DNA of 64,000 nt from Petrolisthes cinctipes. Taxonomy: Eukaryota > Arthropoda > Malacostraca > Decapoda > Porcellanidae. The stretch spans positions 186,001 to 250,000 of the forward strand of contig JAWQEG010000003.1 of assembly GCA_033782935.1 (NCBI GenBank), read 5' to 3'. The notes below the pieces were generated by a model. The model worked only from the letters and a program-made list of their open reading frames with translations. It had not been told where the DNA came from and made no database searches. The position numbers were made by a program, and so were the translations under genes. This document shows positions 31,649 to 42,897 of this stretch, in pieces; the stretch's first letter is position 1; every line of letters starts with the position of its first letter.

Positions 31649-31691
<43 letters not shown>
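31649..31691. repeat. (GA)n microsatellite
   Basis: About 21 GA units. The long acidic/basic open frames across it are repeat translations. Confidence 0.95.
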
Positions 31692-31694
<3 letters not shown>

Positions 31695-31885
31695 AGAAGA
31701 GAGGCTGAGACTTGTACTGTATCTGATCTTCAGATTTAGGGCCGTTATTGCAGCTACTAGATGTCTTTTCTTGCCTGTGCTAAAGCTAGTCTTACTCTTG
31801 TTTTTCTGTGAACATATTTCTGTTGGTAGGGAGTCATTCTCCGCATGGCTGTGTGACGTTTGCTCTGACAGCATACAAAGATGTA

Positions 31886-32138
31886 CAGTTAGGGAATAAT
31901 GTATGTGAACACTGTTGGCGGCTTCTGGCAACATCCCCAAAAGTAAACACATAAATGAGAGAAAGTCTTTATGAAATGAAGGATAACTTTTATTTCACTG
32001 TCTGTGATTGGTCGACGTCACCCAATATCAGTTATCCTTATGTAGCAATGAATAAATTTTGTCTAGTACTAACGTTTTTATCACCGACATTGTTACCAGA
32101 AGCCGCCAACAGTGTCCAGATACTTTGTTCCCCAACTG
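31886..32138. mobile_element. MITE, 253 bp, TA-flanked
   Basis: TA at 31884-31885 and 32139-32140. The left arm CAGTTAGGGAATAATG... GAACACTGTTGGCGGCTTCT mirrors the right arm AGAAGCCGCCAACAGTGTCC... CCCCAACTG. The interior is non-coding. Tc1/mariner-type. Confidence 0.87.
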
Positions 32139-32159
32139 TAGATCATCCTTAATAGACTT

Positions 32160-32585
32160 ATTTCAATACAAATTTTATCAGAAAATGTATTTAGCGTGAA
32201 TTATTTATTCCCTTTAACAATAAACAGAACTGGATTAATATATCAAACCAAAATAACCAAAACAGAAAGAAAAGGATAAATGAGTAGCTTACTTTGGTAC
32301 AGTAGGTAGAGCTGTTTAGGGTTGCTTCAAAATATGATGTTTTCTGTACTTTGGGAATATTAAAAGATATTATGCTTATCTGATCACCTTAATCTGTTTT
32401 CTCATCGGGTCCCTTCTTTCCAATATTCTGTTGCACTTAGGTTTGTTAGTAGTGATTGTAAGATCGTACAGTGCAACGAAGCAGGTTTTGTTTCATCCAC
32501 AGTCTTAGGTGTTTCATCAGTTTTGTAAATTTGGAAAGGGCTTGAAGCATGAGTAGGCTCTAGTTCATGTGAGGATACAAAGTTA
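32160..32585. other. A/T-rich spacer, nothing recognised
   Basis: No terminal repeats or credible coding frame. Confidence 0.45.
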
Positions 32586-32589
32586 TGGT

Positions 32590-33130
32590 CTTTGAAATGG
32601 GAGTTTAGATGATGAGGTTCGAGAGAGGGTACAACAGGGGAAGAGGTCTGTTGGCACGCTGAAAGCAGTGACAAGGAATAGGGCAATGAGTATAGAAGTG
32701 AAGACGTTACATGATAGTGTAGTAATCCCGACACTGACGTACGGGAGCGAAGCGTGAAAGATGACGAAAGACATAAATCAAGAGGTAGACGGGTGGAAAT
32801 GAGTCACCTGAGAATTCCGTGTGGAGTAACGTGGAGAGATAGACTGAAGAATTACGTGAGCGATGTTGTGTGGATGTGGATGTGCTGGAGGGTGTGATAA
32901 GGAACACCTTGAGGTGGTTCTCTCATTTGGAGCGTATAGGGAGCGAAAGGTTGGTTATGAAGTTTCGAGAGTGAGGTAGAGGGACGGAGGGGTAGAGGCC
33001 GACCATGAGTGAGGTACTTTATATGAGTGAGAGTGACGTTGGGTGGAAGGAGGGACGCCAGTTGACGGCTGGGCAGAGGTGAGTGGACGATTCATTTGTG
33101 GCCACCCCTTCGGGGATTGAGGCGTCTGGC
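32590..33130 (+). pseudogene. 3' end of an old non-LTR retrotransposon (ORF2 C-terminus)
   Basis: Worn + strand pieces fit the C-terminal region of a common invertebrate RT family: VTRNRAMSIEVKTLHDS, then VVIPTLTYGSEA, RVEMSHLRIPCGVTWRDRLK and EGRRGRGRPTMSEV. These correspond to family blocks of the form LHxxVxxPTLxYGSExW, MxxLRxxxGVTRxDR and GxRxRGRPxxxW. The 3' end reads ACCCCTTCGGGGATTGAGG followed by ATGGATAGATAAATAG, i.e. a short (ATAG)n tail. It is decayed beyond function and may be the same family as the RT remnant at 12757. Confidence 0.7.
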
Positions 33131-33139
33131 AATGGATAG

Positions 33140-34150
33140 ATAAATAGAATTATAAGGTTAACACCGATTAAAGTTGATCTCTCACAACCTAATATTTCTT
33201 TATTTGAAAAGTTATATTTTATTGAGACACAAGCAAACAACCACACGAATCTGGTCTTTATTAATGAACAGCCTTCCGGTTTTCATTATTTTTTTCCTGG
33301 TGGATGAGAGGCAACATACTACCTAATAATAATATTATTGACACTTAGTCCAAACAAAAATAAACTGGGTACAGCTGACACAACTCTGATAAATTATAAA
33401 TTTGGAAAATGTTAGAAAAAAAACCTCTGCTCATTTTATTTAGTTATGTGCGAAGGAAGTGGGAATATTCATTTGATTTCTGTACACTAAGCCATCTCGT
33501 TTATTGAAGACATATTGTAATGGAAGGGGTATGTAGAGGCTGATAAAACACTATAATTAATCTGTAGGCCTACAGATGAACAAGATAAGAATTTCTCAAG
33601 AGATCTCACACTAGAGTTCGGCAGTTAAGCATACAATACATAAGCCAGAGTTGGCGATATGGGAAAGGGAGGCAGTGTTGAGACGAAGTGTAGAAGATAA
33701 AAATTGGACATAGGTAAGATGACAGTTTCTTTCTACTTGGACTAGAATATTCCATGTAGAATAATAAGGGAAAGACTATTCAAGTTAAAATGAAAGTACT
33801 TCTGTAGCTAATTAAACTTTTCATTTGTCTGAATATGCCAGTAAATGAATCTTCTTTGCTCTCTGATGGCTTTAATCGCCTGCTGAAATATAATATATCA
33901 ACACTTTAAACCATATAAGGACTGAGAATCATCTCCAAACTAATAGTGTAGTTTGTCGTTTTTTTTTTTTTTATCATACTTAATGAGCTTTTTCTCACAA
34001 TTATACAGGTGTATTGTTACTATGTCTTATGCCTTTTGCCCAATCCACTAGCACACCTACATTATTTCTCAATCTCATCCTCTTTGCATCCTGTTTAAGG
34101 ATTTAAAGCCTAATTTTTCTCATTTGTTCACTACAGTGGAGTTTGTTCTA
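33140..34150. other. Non-coding stretch, nothing recognised
   Basis: Mostly A/T-rich sequence. I found no TA-flanked terminal repeats, tails or coding similarity. Confidence 0.45.
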
Positions 34151-34242
34151 GTAGGTATTGGAAAGCATAGTTACATGGAGATGTTCGTTACAAGCCTGTT
34201 TCTCTGCAGGGATTCATCTTCCACAAAAAAAGAAAAGAAACA

Positions 34243-34470
34243 AAATGGATGAACAAGCAGGAAAAAACAAGTCGTTGACCACTGATCGTACGAGGATCGT
34301 GTGGCTGTGGTTGGTGGGTTTTTCAGCTCGGGACATTGCCACAGAGACCGGTACTTGCCTCTCCACTGTCTATCGGTGGATTCGTCGCTGGGAGAAGGAA
34401 CGGACACTAGCAACCAGCAGGTCACATTATGATAGGCGCAATTATCTAAGAACATGCTGGTACTACGATG
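34243..34470 (+). pseudogene. Tc1-like transposase N-terminal HTH domain
   Basis: The frame with ATG at 34243 reads LTTDRTRIVWLWLVGFSARD, IATETGTCLSTVYRWIRRWE and KERTLATSR. This matches the first helix-turn-helix of Tc1/IS630 transposases (RxRIVxLxxxGxSxRxIAxxTGxSxSTVxRWIRRW), which binds the terminal repeats. After TLATSR the similarity stops at CAG|GTCACA, a possible splice donor. The next expected segment (GRPPR, second HTH) is not here but is present in the palindrome. It is a fragment; no catalytic residues are on this piece. Confidence 0.82.
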
Positions 34471-34659
34471 GAGTTGTCGCCAATAGCTTCATACGACCAC
34501 AAGTCAGAACCACCACTTCATCTGCAATGTATACGCCGCGATGTGTACTGCTGAGCTATAATAATGATCATCTACTATCATACGTTAATAATAATAATAA
34601 TCTAAATCGCAAGCTACATGTCCCAGAAACCGAAAATGAAAACATATTGATTATATAAC

Positions 34660-36090
34660 TTTCACGAAATTCGCATACCTATTCTTAGGAGGCTTCAGTC
34701 TATAGGTACTATAATTTTGATGCAGGTTATTTAACAGTAAAAATAATTATGTGTATAATATATTATTGTCCATAATTGTAAAATCAGCAAGATGTAAGAG
34801 GGTTATTAATTGCAAGGATTCAAGTAGTGGAGAAGGATAGACGACTCAGTGTTATTTTCGTGTCGTCGCTCTGGTTGGCTGGGATGGTGGCTCCTCTACC
34901 GGCCAACAGGAATCAACACTCTTACTCCCGCCTGCTTCCCTTTATCCTGATTAATTTTTAAGTCGGATTTTCTTTACTAGTAACGCACAGGACATTTAAT
35001 ACTAATGATTTGGCTAAAGTATAAACTATTATATTCATTGTGGTCAAAATACATAATAAATTACGATAATATCTTTGACAAAGCCTAATATATTGCTAAT
35101 AAAAAACATACCTACCATTTACGTACTGTACATTAACTCCAACGTGCGATGATTCTTACCTGTTTATGACTTCTACAATTATGATTATCAACAATAATTT
35201 GATGTAAAACTATCAAAAAATAATTATAATAATAATTAGTCATACATACAGTATAGTATATTCTTAAATGAGCTATCAGTACTGTATAACACTGTTACCT
35301 CTACCATCAGTATGTGAGAGTATTCTTGCTTCCTATATTCTTGCTTGCTGTGAGGACAAAATAGTTATCACTACTTAAGAAAATAGAAAACATACGAACA
35401 TAAGATAGGGTATCATCATCTGAGACCAGTTATTATCAATGTCATTACCACCAATATAAATACTGCATAACTATAAAAAGGATAAGTTATCATCATCTGA
35501 CACTGCAGTTAATATCCGTGTCATTACGACCAATTTTAATACTGTATAACTATCACATTAATTAAGTTATCTGTACTTCGTAGCTTGATAATATACTGTT
35601 TAATTATCATAATCAGTAAAATCTGTAGGCTACTCCGTAACTTGCTATGTTATGTAAATATTCGCGTTTCAGAAGCTTTTGAAAAGCGGTTGGTGGAACA
35701 AATTATCGTTGAGCAAAAAATAATCCCCATTTTAGTCACAAATTCAACTTCAGCAAACAAAAATGAAAACAAATGAAATAACTATAACCTCTCCGATGCA
35801 AGTAAAGGTGCAAGCTTTTAGTGATTCCTGTTAGCCGCTAAGTGGCTCTGCTATACCGCAACGACCAAAATTCCCATAAGAGTGGCCTATCCTTCTACCA
35901 GTACTAGAAATCTTGTAAATTGTCTAATGCCCAGCTCCATTCACGAAATATTTAACAGTTCCACAACATTAACAGTTCCTTCACAAATGGTCAGAATAAA
36001 ATCTATAACTACCAATAAAATAATATAGTTTCTATTAACCTCCATTTATATAAAAAATATTGCATGGGTTCCAAGGAAAACTCCGTGATT
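34660..36090. other. A/T-rich sequence inside the decayed element; no gene
   Basis: There are many TAAT-type runs and no coding similarity. It may be old intron or inserted sequence of the Tc1-like relative. Confidence 0.4.
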
Positions 36091-36499
36091 AAGTGCATGG
36101 TAATACAGAGATACATGAGCATCACGTTGATCACCATTACTGTCCTTGTGGTCCTTATTGTGTCATATGGTGTTCTGCGAAGTAATGGTGGAACTAGATA
36201 AAAGTAAGGTAATGTATATCGAAACAGATTTTAATAAAAAAATACATATAAGTAACTTAAAAAAATATATATAATAATATTTTTCTTTCCTGCAAATGAG
36301 TTTAACAAGTTAACATTCTGACTAGCAACAAACTAGCAAATGGCAATGCATGAAACCTATAGTCCTTCAGTTTTATGAAGGCGAAATGCTGTGGCTGGGA
36401 TAATCCCGTCAATAATGCGTATCTGCCAACACTTTCATTCTGAATAATTTATATATCTTCACCCATAAATCTCTAGTTGTTTTCTAAATTCTCTACATA

Positions 36500-36715
36500 T
36501 TGACTCCGTAGGAGGATATTGCCTGCATTAGTGAAGTGGGCAATACTTTAAGAGTTTTGGCGCTCCTTCGGCCCCAGCCACGAGCTTTTAGTTCTTCAAC
36601 TATCCCTCTTTTCTTTCTATTTCCTTCCTGCTTTCTGTCTCCCCTCTCTATCACCGTTTTCTGGCGCTATATGACCTCGCTGTTGCGGCGCCTAATATCA
36701 ATCAATCAATCAACT
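36500..36715 (+). repeat. Dispersed repeat R2 with (ATCA)n tail
   Basis: GTGGGCAATACTTTAAGAG... CCTTCGGCCCCAGCC, a C/T-rich middle, then CGCTGTTGCGGCGCC and ATCAATCAATCAATCA. Other fragments are at 37030-37287 and 18936-19095. It is a likely retrotransposon 3' UTR or SINE. Confidence 0.75.
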
Positions 36716-37029
36716 TCTACATATTGAGAACCAAAATGCGATCAACAACATAATCTGGGCCGCAGTTTTTCGAATCATACAATTGGACTATAAGTGATAA
36801 GGGAGAACTTTTTAAGAACGAATGAGAAGGTTAAAAATATGAGAAAGAAAAGATAAACGGTAAGAAAGGAGGGAAGGGCAAGCGAGAAAGGGATAAGACG
36901 GTAGGGAGGATGTGTAAAGTTGCCATTTACTTGAGAGATACTGTAATTTATATAGCCTATGCATAAAATTAGACCAAGTTTATTGAAAACGCCATATAGA
37001 AAATTAAACCGTCTTCTGCCGAAAAAAAA

Positions 37030-37287
37030 AAAAAAACTGGGCTTGGGAGAAGGTGATAAATAGGGTGGACTACAAGCACGAGGGATTTGATTGATATTAG
37101 GTGGCGCAAAAACGAGATCAAATAGCACCAGGAAAAGGTGATAGAGAGGTGTGACAGCAAGCAAGAAGGAAATAGGAAAAAGGGAGGGACTGTTGAAGAA
37201 CTGGAAGCTAGTGGCTGGGGCCGAAGGGGCGCTAAAACCCTTAAAGTATTGCCCACATCATTACAGGCAATACCCCCTACGGGGCAA
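37030..37287 (-). repeat. Dispersed repeat R2, inverted copy
   Basis: It matches 36500-36715 in reverse (GCTGGGGCCGAAGGGGCGCT, CCCTTAAAGTATTGCCCAC) and starts next to a run of A at 37021-37035. The two copies form an inverted pair about 0.5 kb apart. Confidence 0.75.
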
Positions 37288-37561
37288 GCACGAGGGATAA
37301 AAGGAATACAGCGATAGCTGTCTAATATCCAAAGGGTAATATATAATCAGTAGTCTATCCCACTACGATGGTGAACAAAATACAGTGCCCTTATTTAAAG
37401 GATATAATATAACAGATATTCTAATTATATTTATTTGTTATTACTTTTCAACTAATCACCTTAATTTGTCTTACCCTCTTCCCCCTCACCCTCGCCTCAA
37501 ATCATTACATTTCTTCTCTCCTATATCCACCCACGTTAATGCATTATGCACTTCTTTAAAT

Positions 37562-38007
37562 CCGGGTTCTTCAAACTACGGGTCCCGAATTCCTCCAAAC
37601 TGGGTCGCAGGCTCACAAAAATAAATACATGAATAAAATAGAATAATAATGTTCGTGACAATAAAATAAATATGAAGTTCATACATCAATCCACCTACTG
37701 GTAACATATTTTTTTAATCGAATATTCATTTATTTAATTATGAATAAAACAAAATAATTGCACAAATATTAGCCTTTTTGAGAGAGAATGAGAGAGAGAG
37801 GGAGGGGTACATGAGGCAGTGTTTATAATTTTGTTTATAATTCTGGTTAGAATGCCTTTTTATCATAGTTATTGAGTTTCAGTTTCTGGCCTTGTATTTT
37901 CTTAGGTTGATAATTCTGGTCATTTGTAAAAGATCTTTCTGTATGGGTCGCGAGAATGATGTCATAGTAAAAACTGGGTCACGACTGAAAAAGTTTGAAG
38001 AACACTG
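37562..38007. mobile_element. hAT-type MITE, 446 bp
   Basis: The termini CCGGGTTCTTCAAAC (left) and CAGTGTTCTTCAAAC (right, reverse complement) are followed inward by GTGACCC-like sequence, typical of hAT ends. The 8-bp flanks CTTTAAAT (37554-37561) and CTTTAAAC (38008-38015) agree at 7 of 8 positions, as expected for a hAT duplication. The interior is non-coding. Confidence 0.82.
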
Positions 38008-38268
38008 CTTTAAACAATTGGTTATTCGATACCGTTCACTGTCCATTCATTCCTCATTCCTTCATTCATTCCTCCTGACACACGTCTCCTCTACCTGATC
38101 ATTCGTTACCCTTCCACATTACCTCCTATATAGCCCCGCCCACATTCCTCTCCCCCTCTCCCACTAACATCCCCCCTTCCTCCACATGCAACTGTTGCCA
38201 GATCCGGCGAGGCCCAAACCAAGTCGCTAATGGATGGGGTGTGGACGCTTGATCTGTCCGGAGCTGTA

Positions 38269-38402
38269 CCTACTTACAGCTAGGTGAACAGGGACATAGA
38301 GGGCTGGGAAAATTGTCCAACAATTCCACTAACATGGGAATCGAACCCGGGATTTCTTGCTTGCGAGGCGAGTGTGCTAATTATTACACCGTCAGCACCT
38401 CC
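38269..38402 (-). mobile_element. tRNA-derived SINE
   Basis: On the minus strand the head reads GGTGCTGACGGTGTAATAAT, then TAGCACACTCGCCTCGCAAG and GGGTTCGATTCCC. A pol III A-box-like segment and a near-perfect B box (GGTTCGATTCC, 38336-38346) are present. The body continues GGAATTGTTGGACAA, CCCAGCCC, CCCTGTTCACCTAGC to 38270. A shorter piece of the same body is at 41415-41500. It cannot be a tRNA gene because the 3' acceptor side is replaced by the SINE body. Confidence 0.8.
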
Positions 38403-38579
38403 CCCCCCCCTCAACTCTGAGTCACCTGCCCTCGGTTTTTATACAGTCTAAGTTCCAGCCCAAACGTGACATTATTCCAATCCTCCTCTCCCATTGGTAG
38501 AGGGGTAGGGATCTGATTGGTCGAAGCTTAAACTAGGGAATTAACTGCTTGACCATTCTGGTTCCTGGCTGGGTAATTC

Positions 38580-38769
38580 GCTGCAAATTGCCCAATGGGT
38601 CTAGTTATGAGGGGCCGTAACATTCCCCAGACTGTCTGGCTAAGCAGTCCTGAGTCTGGTTGACCAAAGCCGTGCAGATGCTCAAACCCCCAAATGGGAG
38701 TCAGGGTGATAGTGAGATCTATTTCTTCGAAGACAACAGACGAGGAGACTGCTGGCTCACGGGCATGTA
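38580..38769. repeat. Dispersed repeat R1, left part of a split copy
   Basis: It matches 18639-18750 from CTGAGTCTGGTTGACC on. The copy continues at 41110 after the Tc1-like insertion. Confidence 0.8.
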
Positions 38770-41109
38770 CAGTCACTCATAAAAATTAAGACCCCCACAG
38801 GCCAGTCATCTTCTTATACTTGTGATATCGGTTCTGGCAACAGTGTACTTGACGTCAGTGATGGCGCTTGAGAGATGAAGTTGATTTGCTCGACACATTT
38901 GTAACTAATAGTAGATAAGACGAAGCATGAGTTGGGATAATGTTTCGAGCAAAGCAACCTTCCTCCAAACACAACCCACACCACACCACCTCTGACGTTC
39001 ACACTCCCGTGAGGCCCACCCAGCGTTGTCAATGTTGGCCGAGATAACCCCGAAACACTAGTTGTGAGCTCTGCTCGCTCGAACCATTCACTGGTGGGAG
39101 GGAGAAGTAAGGAGGGATTTGAGGAGGGTAGGGGGGGTGTCTATACAAGAGAGGTGAGAAATTATTCTTGGGGAGGTGAAAAATGAGTGGAAGCTTTAAT
39201 AAAAGTACGAAAATACACCCGGTTATCAATTATTTATATACCGATATTCGTGTCAATTATTAACATCATTAAAGGTAAGATTAACTTTTTCATATTATGA
39301 TGTAACACAAAAACAACCGAGGTAATATTATTGTATACTTTTTTCGTATAATATGTAATGGTTATTATCATGCACTAAACGCTGAAAAATACTTACACAA
39401 TAACTGAATAAGAAACATGAACCAGAATGCTCTTTATTAAATGAAGCAAATGTGAATACCTTTATATTACATGTGTCAAGTGTTGATACCACTAACACAC
39501 ACTTCCATTTCCCCCGTATCTACCTAACAGTTTATAATCGTGTCAAATATCAAGGCTCTCATTATCCCTCACGTGACAGCAACCTTGTAATATTCTGAAT
39601 ACTTTTAATAATACCTCGTTGTATTGAATATAGTGAACACGTGCTGTTTGATAATTTACTATAAATCCCTCAGTATTTCATCTGTTTCTAGGTAGCAAAA
39701 TTTTTTTATTTTGGCAGATAATACATGTGAGCAGAGGCCAGGGAGATGCGTCTGGCACCCACAGGCTTGTCAACTGTATTTTTTTATTTGTTTGCATTAA
39801 TTAGAGATTGACGTTGACTCTCGTCTCGTTAGCCCAAATTAGTTTTGATACTCCAAGAGGATTATGAGTTGGTTGAAAACCACTAAACTGGTAAGGGTAT
39901 TGAAGACTGAGTGTGGAAATATTCCCTCTCCAACATGTTGGCAGTCCTGATGACTTGAAGATGTGTAAGGTGGTGCAGTCAGTCAGTTCACAAGGCAAGG
40001 TGTATATGGAAATTCACACTAATATCAACCTTGTAGCAGAAGACAGTAAAGACCAATACGGCATCAAATAAAACGGTGTGAGTATTGGGAAGGTGTTGTA
40101 TGATGGGAAACACAGGATTTCAGACCTTAACACGCCTTCAATAAAGTTTAATTTTAAGAAATGTTGAAAATAGTTGCCAGCTTCTTTATTAACATGTCCG
40201 ATGAAACCTCAACTGTGCATACCATGCATTACCAATAGAACCTCTGTCACCAACATTATTATGTTGTGTGTGTACTGGCTTATATATTTATATAAGTATA
40301 TTACATGCACACAGAAAAGAGAGATACACACGGAGAAGAGAGATACAGACCAAATAATAATTTTTGCTACCAAGAGACAAATGACAAAAAAAGGGTTTCA
40401 TAGTCAAATTCCAATATTTCAATACAACAGGCTATTATTAAAAGTATTCAGAATATTACAAGGCTGCTATCACGTGAGAGATAATGAGAGCCTTGATATT
40501 TGACACGATTATAAACTATTAGGTAGATACGGGGGAAATGGAAGTGTGTGTTAGTGGTATCAACACTTGACACATGTAATATAAAGGTATTCACATTTGC
40601 TTCATTTAATAAAGAGCATTCTGGTTCATGATTCTTTTTCAGTTATTGTGTAAGTATTTTTCAGCGTTTAGTGCTTGATGATAACCATTGAATATTATAC
40701 GAAAAAATACCGTATACAATAATATTACCTCAGTTGTTTTTGAGTTACATCATAATATGAAAAAGTTAATCTTACATTTAATTATGTTAATAATTGACAC
40801 AATCGGTATATAAATAATTGATAACTGGGCTTCCACACATTTTTCACCTCCCCAAGAATAATTTCTCACCTCTCTTGTATAGACACCCCCCCTACCCTCC
40901 TCAAATCCCTCCTTACTTCTCCCTCACACCAGTGAAAAGTTCGAGCGAGCAGAGCTCACAACTAGTGTTTCGGGGTTATCTCGGCCAACATTGACAACGC
41001 TGGGTGGGCCTCACGGGAGTGTGACCAGCTGTACAATGTTACCAGAACCGATATCACACCACTTAAAAGGTGTCTTGCCTGGGGGTGTCTTTACTTTTAT
41101 GAGTGACTG
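38770..41109. mobile_element. Tc1/mariner-like element with very long inverted repeats, 2.34 kb
   Basis: It is flanked by TA (38768-38769, 41110-41111). Ends are CAGTCACTCATAAAA and TTTTATGAGTGACTG. The inverted arms extend roughly 38770-39640 and 40430-41109, imperfectly, with about 140 bp extra in the left arm near 38850-38995. R1 at 18751-18752 shows the empty TA. The loop (39640-40430) has no intact gene. A minus-strand frame (39801-39998) includes FNPTHNPLG-like residues that might be a worn Tc1 'DLNPIE.LW' block, but this is weak. Confidence 0.88.
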
Positions 41110-41290
41110 TACCTCAGCGCCAACAAACCCACCGTCTGTAGTCTTACTTGTTGTGCCACCAAATCGGACGATCTCGTCAGCTACCCAGAAGGAATGAGAA
41201 ATGGTAAGAGAGACAGACAGAACAGGCCAGGTGTGGTAGAGGATGCCAGATTCCTCATTTCTGGATAGAACCAGCCTTTAACAGTTTGTT
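41110..41290. repeat. Dispersed repeat R1, right part of a split copy
   Basis: It resumes GCCAACAAACCCACCGTC as at 18761 and runs to TGGATAGAACCAGCC. Confidence 0.8.
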
Positions 41291-41414
41291 GCTGGGTAGT
41301 TGAGAAGTGTGCTGGGTGGTTTTACATCAGCAAATCTCCCTCCACCAGTGTGTGCTGGGTAGTTTACATCAACATATCTTCCCCCAGCCTACAAGGTTGC
41401 CATCCTTGCTCTTA

Positions 41415-41500
41415 TAGCTGGGTACCTATTTACTGCTCGGTGAACAGGGACATTGGGGGCTGGGAAAGTTGTCCAACAATTCCACTGACCCAGGGCTGAT
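41415..41500 (-). mobile_element. SINE body fragment
   Basis: GGTACCTATTTACTGCTCGG, TGAACAGGGACATTGGGGGC and TTGTCCAACAATTCCACTGA match the body of the SINE at 38269-38402. The tRNA-like head is missing. Confidence 0.7.
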
Positions 41501-42360
41501 ATTATTCTCTGTGACTACTAGCCATCCCTCACAGGGCTAGAATAAATAGTGTGCAGGATCTGGCCACTTTCTAGTGGATTTGACGAGATCTGCCCCAATG
41601 GATTTTAAATGCACGTTAGCTGTACTGCAATCGGAGACTTTTTTTTTCCACTGCTGTGTCGACCGCCAGCACATGGGGGTGCATTATCCCTTTGCATGTA
41701 GCAGTCTAAAACTCCCTTTTATGGTCCCTTCAGGACCTAAACATGTGTAAGACATGCATACGCCCTCGTATGTTATTTGGGGGGGTAACTCTCTTATTAT
41801 TTTCCGACTTTGAAGTGCTGCTGTACGCAAACCAGTGGAGATAGGAGACTTCTGTTTGCATATTCTGGTGTGTAAAATAAAGCTCTACAAACCTATAAGA
41901 GAAAAACTAACCTTTGAGTAACTTAAAAATTCGGGGGGTTTTGCTGCTGGGGGACCAGGTATGGCCCAGGAATTGCGGTTCTTAGGGGTTAAGTGTACTG
42001 TGTATTTATCTGTCTTATTGTGTGATTTCATTGTACTACTGTGTGTGTTTCTTTCTATATTTATTTTGTACTGTGCCTGTAATTGTATATTTGTGTTTGT
42101 TATTCATTGTACTGTGCTATACCATCCCTCCTACTTGCCCATAAACGGCAATTCCCAAGGAAATTCAAAGGCAAGGTCAACATTCCTGCCCTCACCTTAC
42201 CTCACCTGACCCTTTCAAACAGAACCCTTGCCCACGAGCCTTAATTCTCTCACTCTTCTCCAACTGTTAACTACCATTTGCTCACTTTTCTCGCCTACTT
42301 CACTAACAGCAACCTAGTCTTAAATTCACACATAAAAACAGTACAATGCTACGAGATATG
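41500..42360. other. Non-coding stretch, nothing recognised
   Basis: The longest frame (41961-42209) is hydrophobic low-complexity with no similarity I know. An AATAAA occurs near 41877. Confidence 0.4.
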
Positions 42361-42897
42361 TCTGCTCTTTGTGTTCAGGACAATTCTTGCTCGAGTTGTT
42401 CCTCAATCAGGGTAGAGACACTTGTTGCCTGTTTTGTCATAACAGGAAGAAGATCTTGGCCGAGGTTAGGCAACTTAGGAAAGAAGCCGTCACTTTGAAA
42501 AGACAATTTCAGGTAAAGGGGGACGATACAAACGAGGTAACTCCAAACAGAGCAGACGATAGCGATAGGTCAGATAGGAATGAAAGTTTCATCAGGTAAG
42601 GATGGAGCCAAGGCCAAGGTCAACAATAATAATGTAAAGGTGCCATCCCAGTTAGCATTAAGTTGGGGTGGAACCTAGTTTCTCCCTGGTGGGGGATAAT
42701 CTAGTAAGAGGTAAGGATAACGAGTTCTGTAGGGATAGGAAGAAAAAGAGGACAAATCGATGCTATCCTGGTCATAAGAAAGAAGAAATTGTACAGATGG
42801 CAGTAGAAAACTCACCACAGGAAACAACGTTTGTGACAGTAGTTGGCACAAACAATCTCTGGCAAGATGACACCGACACGATACTAGAAAAGTTTAG
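42361..42897 (+). pseudogene. Retrotransposon ORF1 remnant with SGNH-esterase-like domain
   Basis: The frame 42369-42599 has a coiled-coil-like stretch (KKILAEVRQLRKEAVTLKRQ), with a CSSCS motif in a neighbouring frame. The frame from 42668 reads LVGDNLVRGKDNEFC, CYPGHKKEEIVQMAVE, then TFVTVVGTNNLWQDDTDTIL. The GDSLVRG... CYPG... VGTND layout fits the SGNH hydrolase (esterase) domain found in ORF1 of CR1/L2-type elements; the catalytic Ser (GDS) reads Asn here and the GTND Asp reads Asn. Frameshifts separate the two parts. Homology ends at about 42897, where sequence related to the palindrome begins. Confidence 0.65.

Larger units (their letters stand above)
34158..38266 (+). mobile_element. 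Decayed relative of the palindromic Tc1-like element
   Basis: Pieces match the right arm of the 48303-55004 palindrome in order: 36110-36430 to about 52490-52800, 36770-36960 to about 52915-53110, 37285-37390 to about 53155-53290, and 38100-38266 to the arm end (CTTGATCTGTCCGGAGCTG before TA at 38267-38268). The transposase HTH domain at 34243 lies upstream in the same orientation. The left terminus was not found. R2 repeats and a hAT MITE interrupt it. Unlike the palindrome, I see no mirrored copy, so it may show the ancestral single-copy layout. Confidence 0.65.

Noticed and set aside
31533..31952. Arg/Glu-rich frames around 31.65 kb
   Set aside because: Translations of the (GA)n microsatellite.
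38336..38400. tRNA gene
   Set aside because: A and B boxes are present but the 3' half of the cloverleaf is replaced by the SINE body, and the body recurs elsewhere.
39801..39998. FNPTHNPLG-like residues as a Tc1 catalytic motif
   Set aside because: Only a handful of residues agree and no catalytic Asp is visible; noted in the feature but not called as a transposase.
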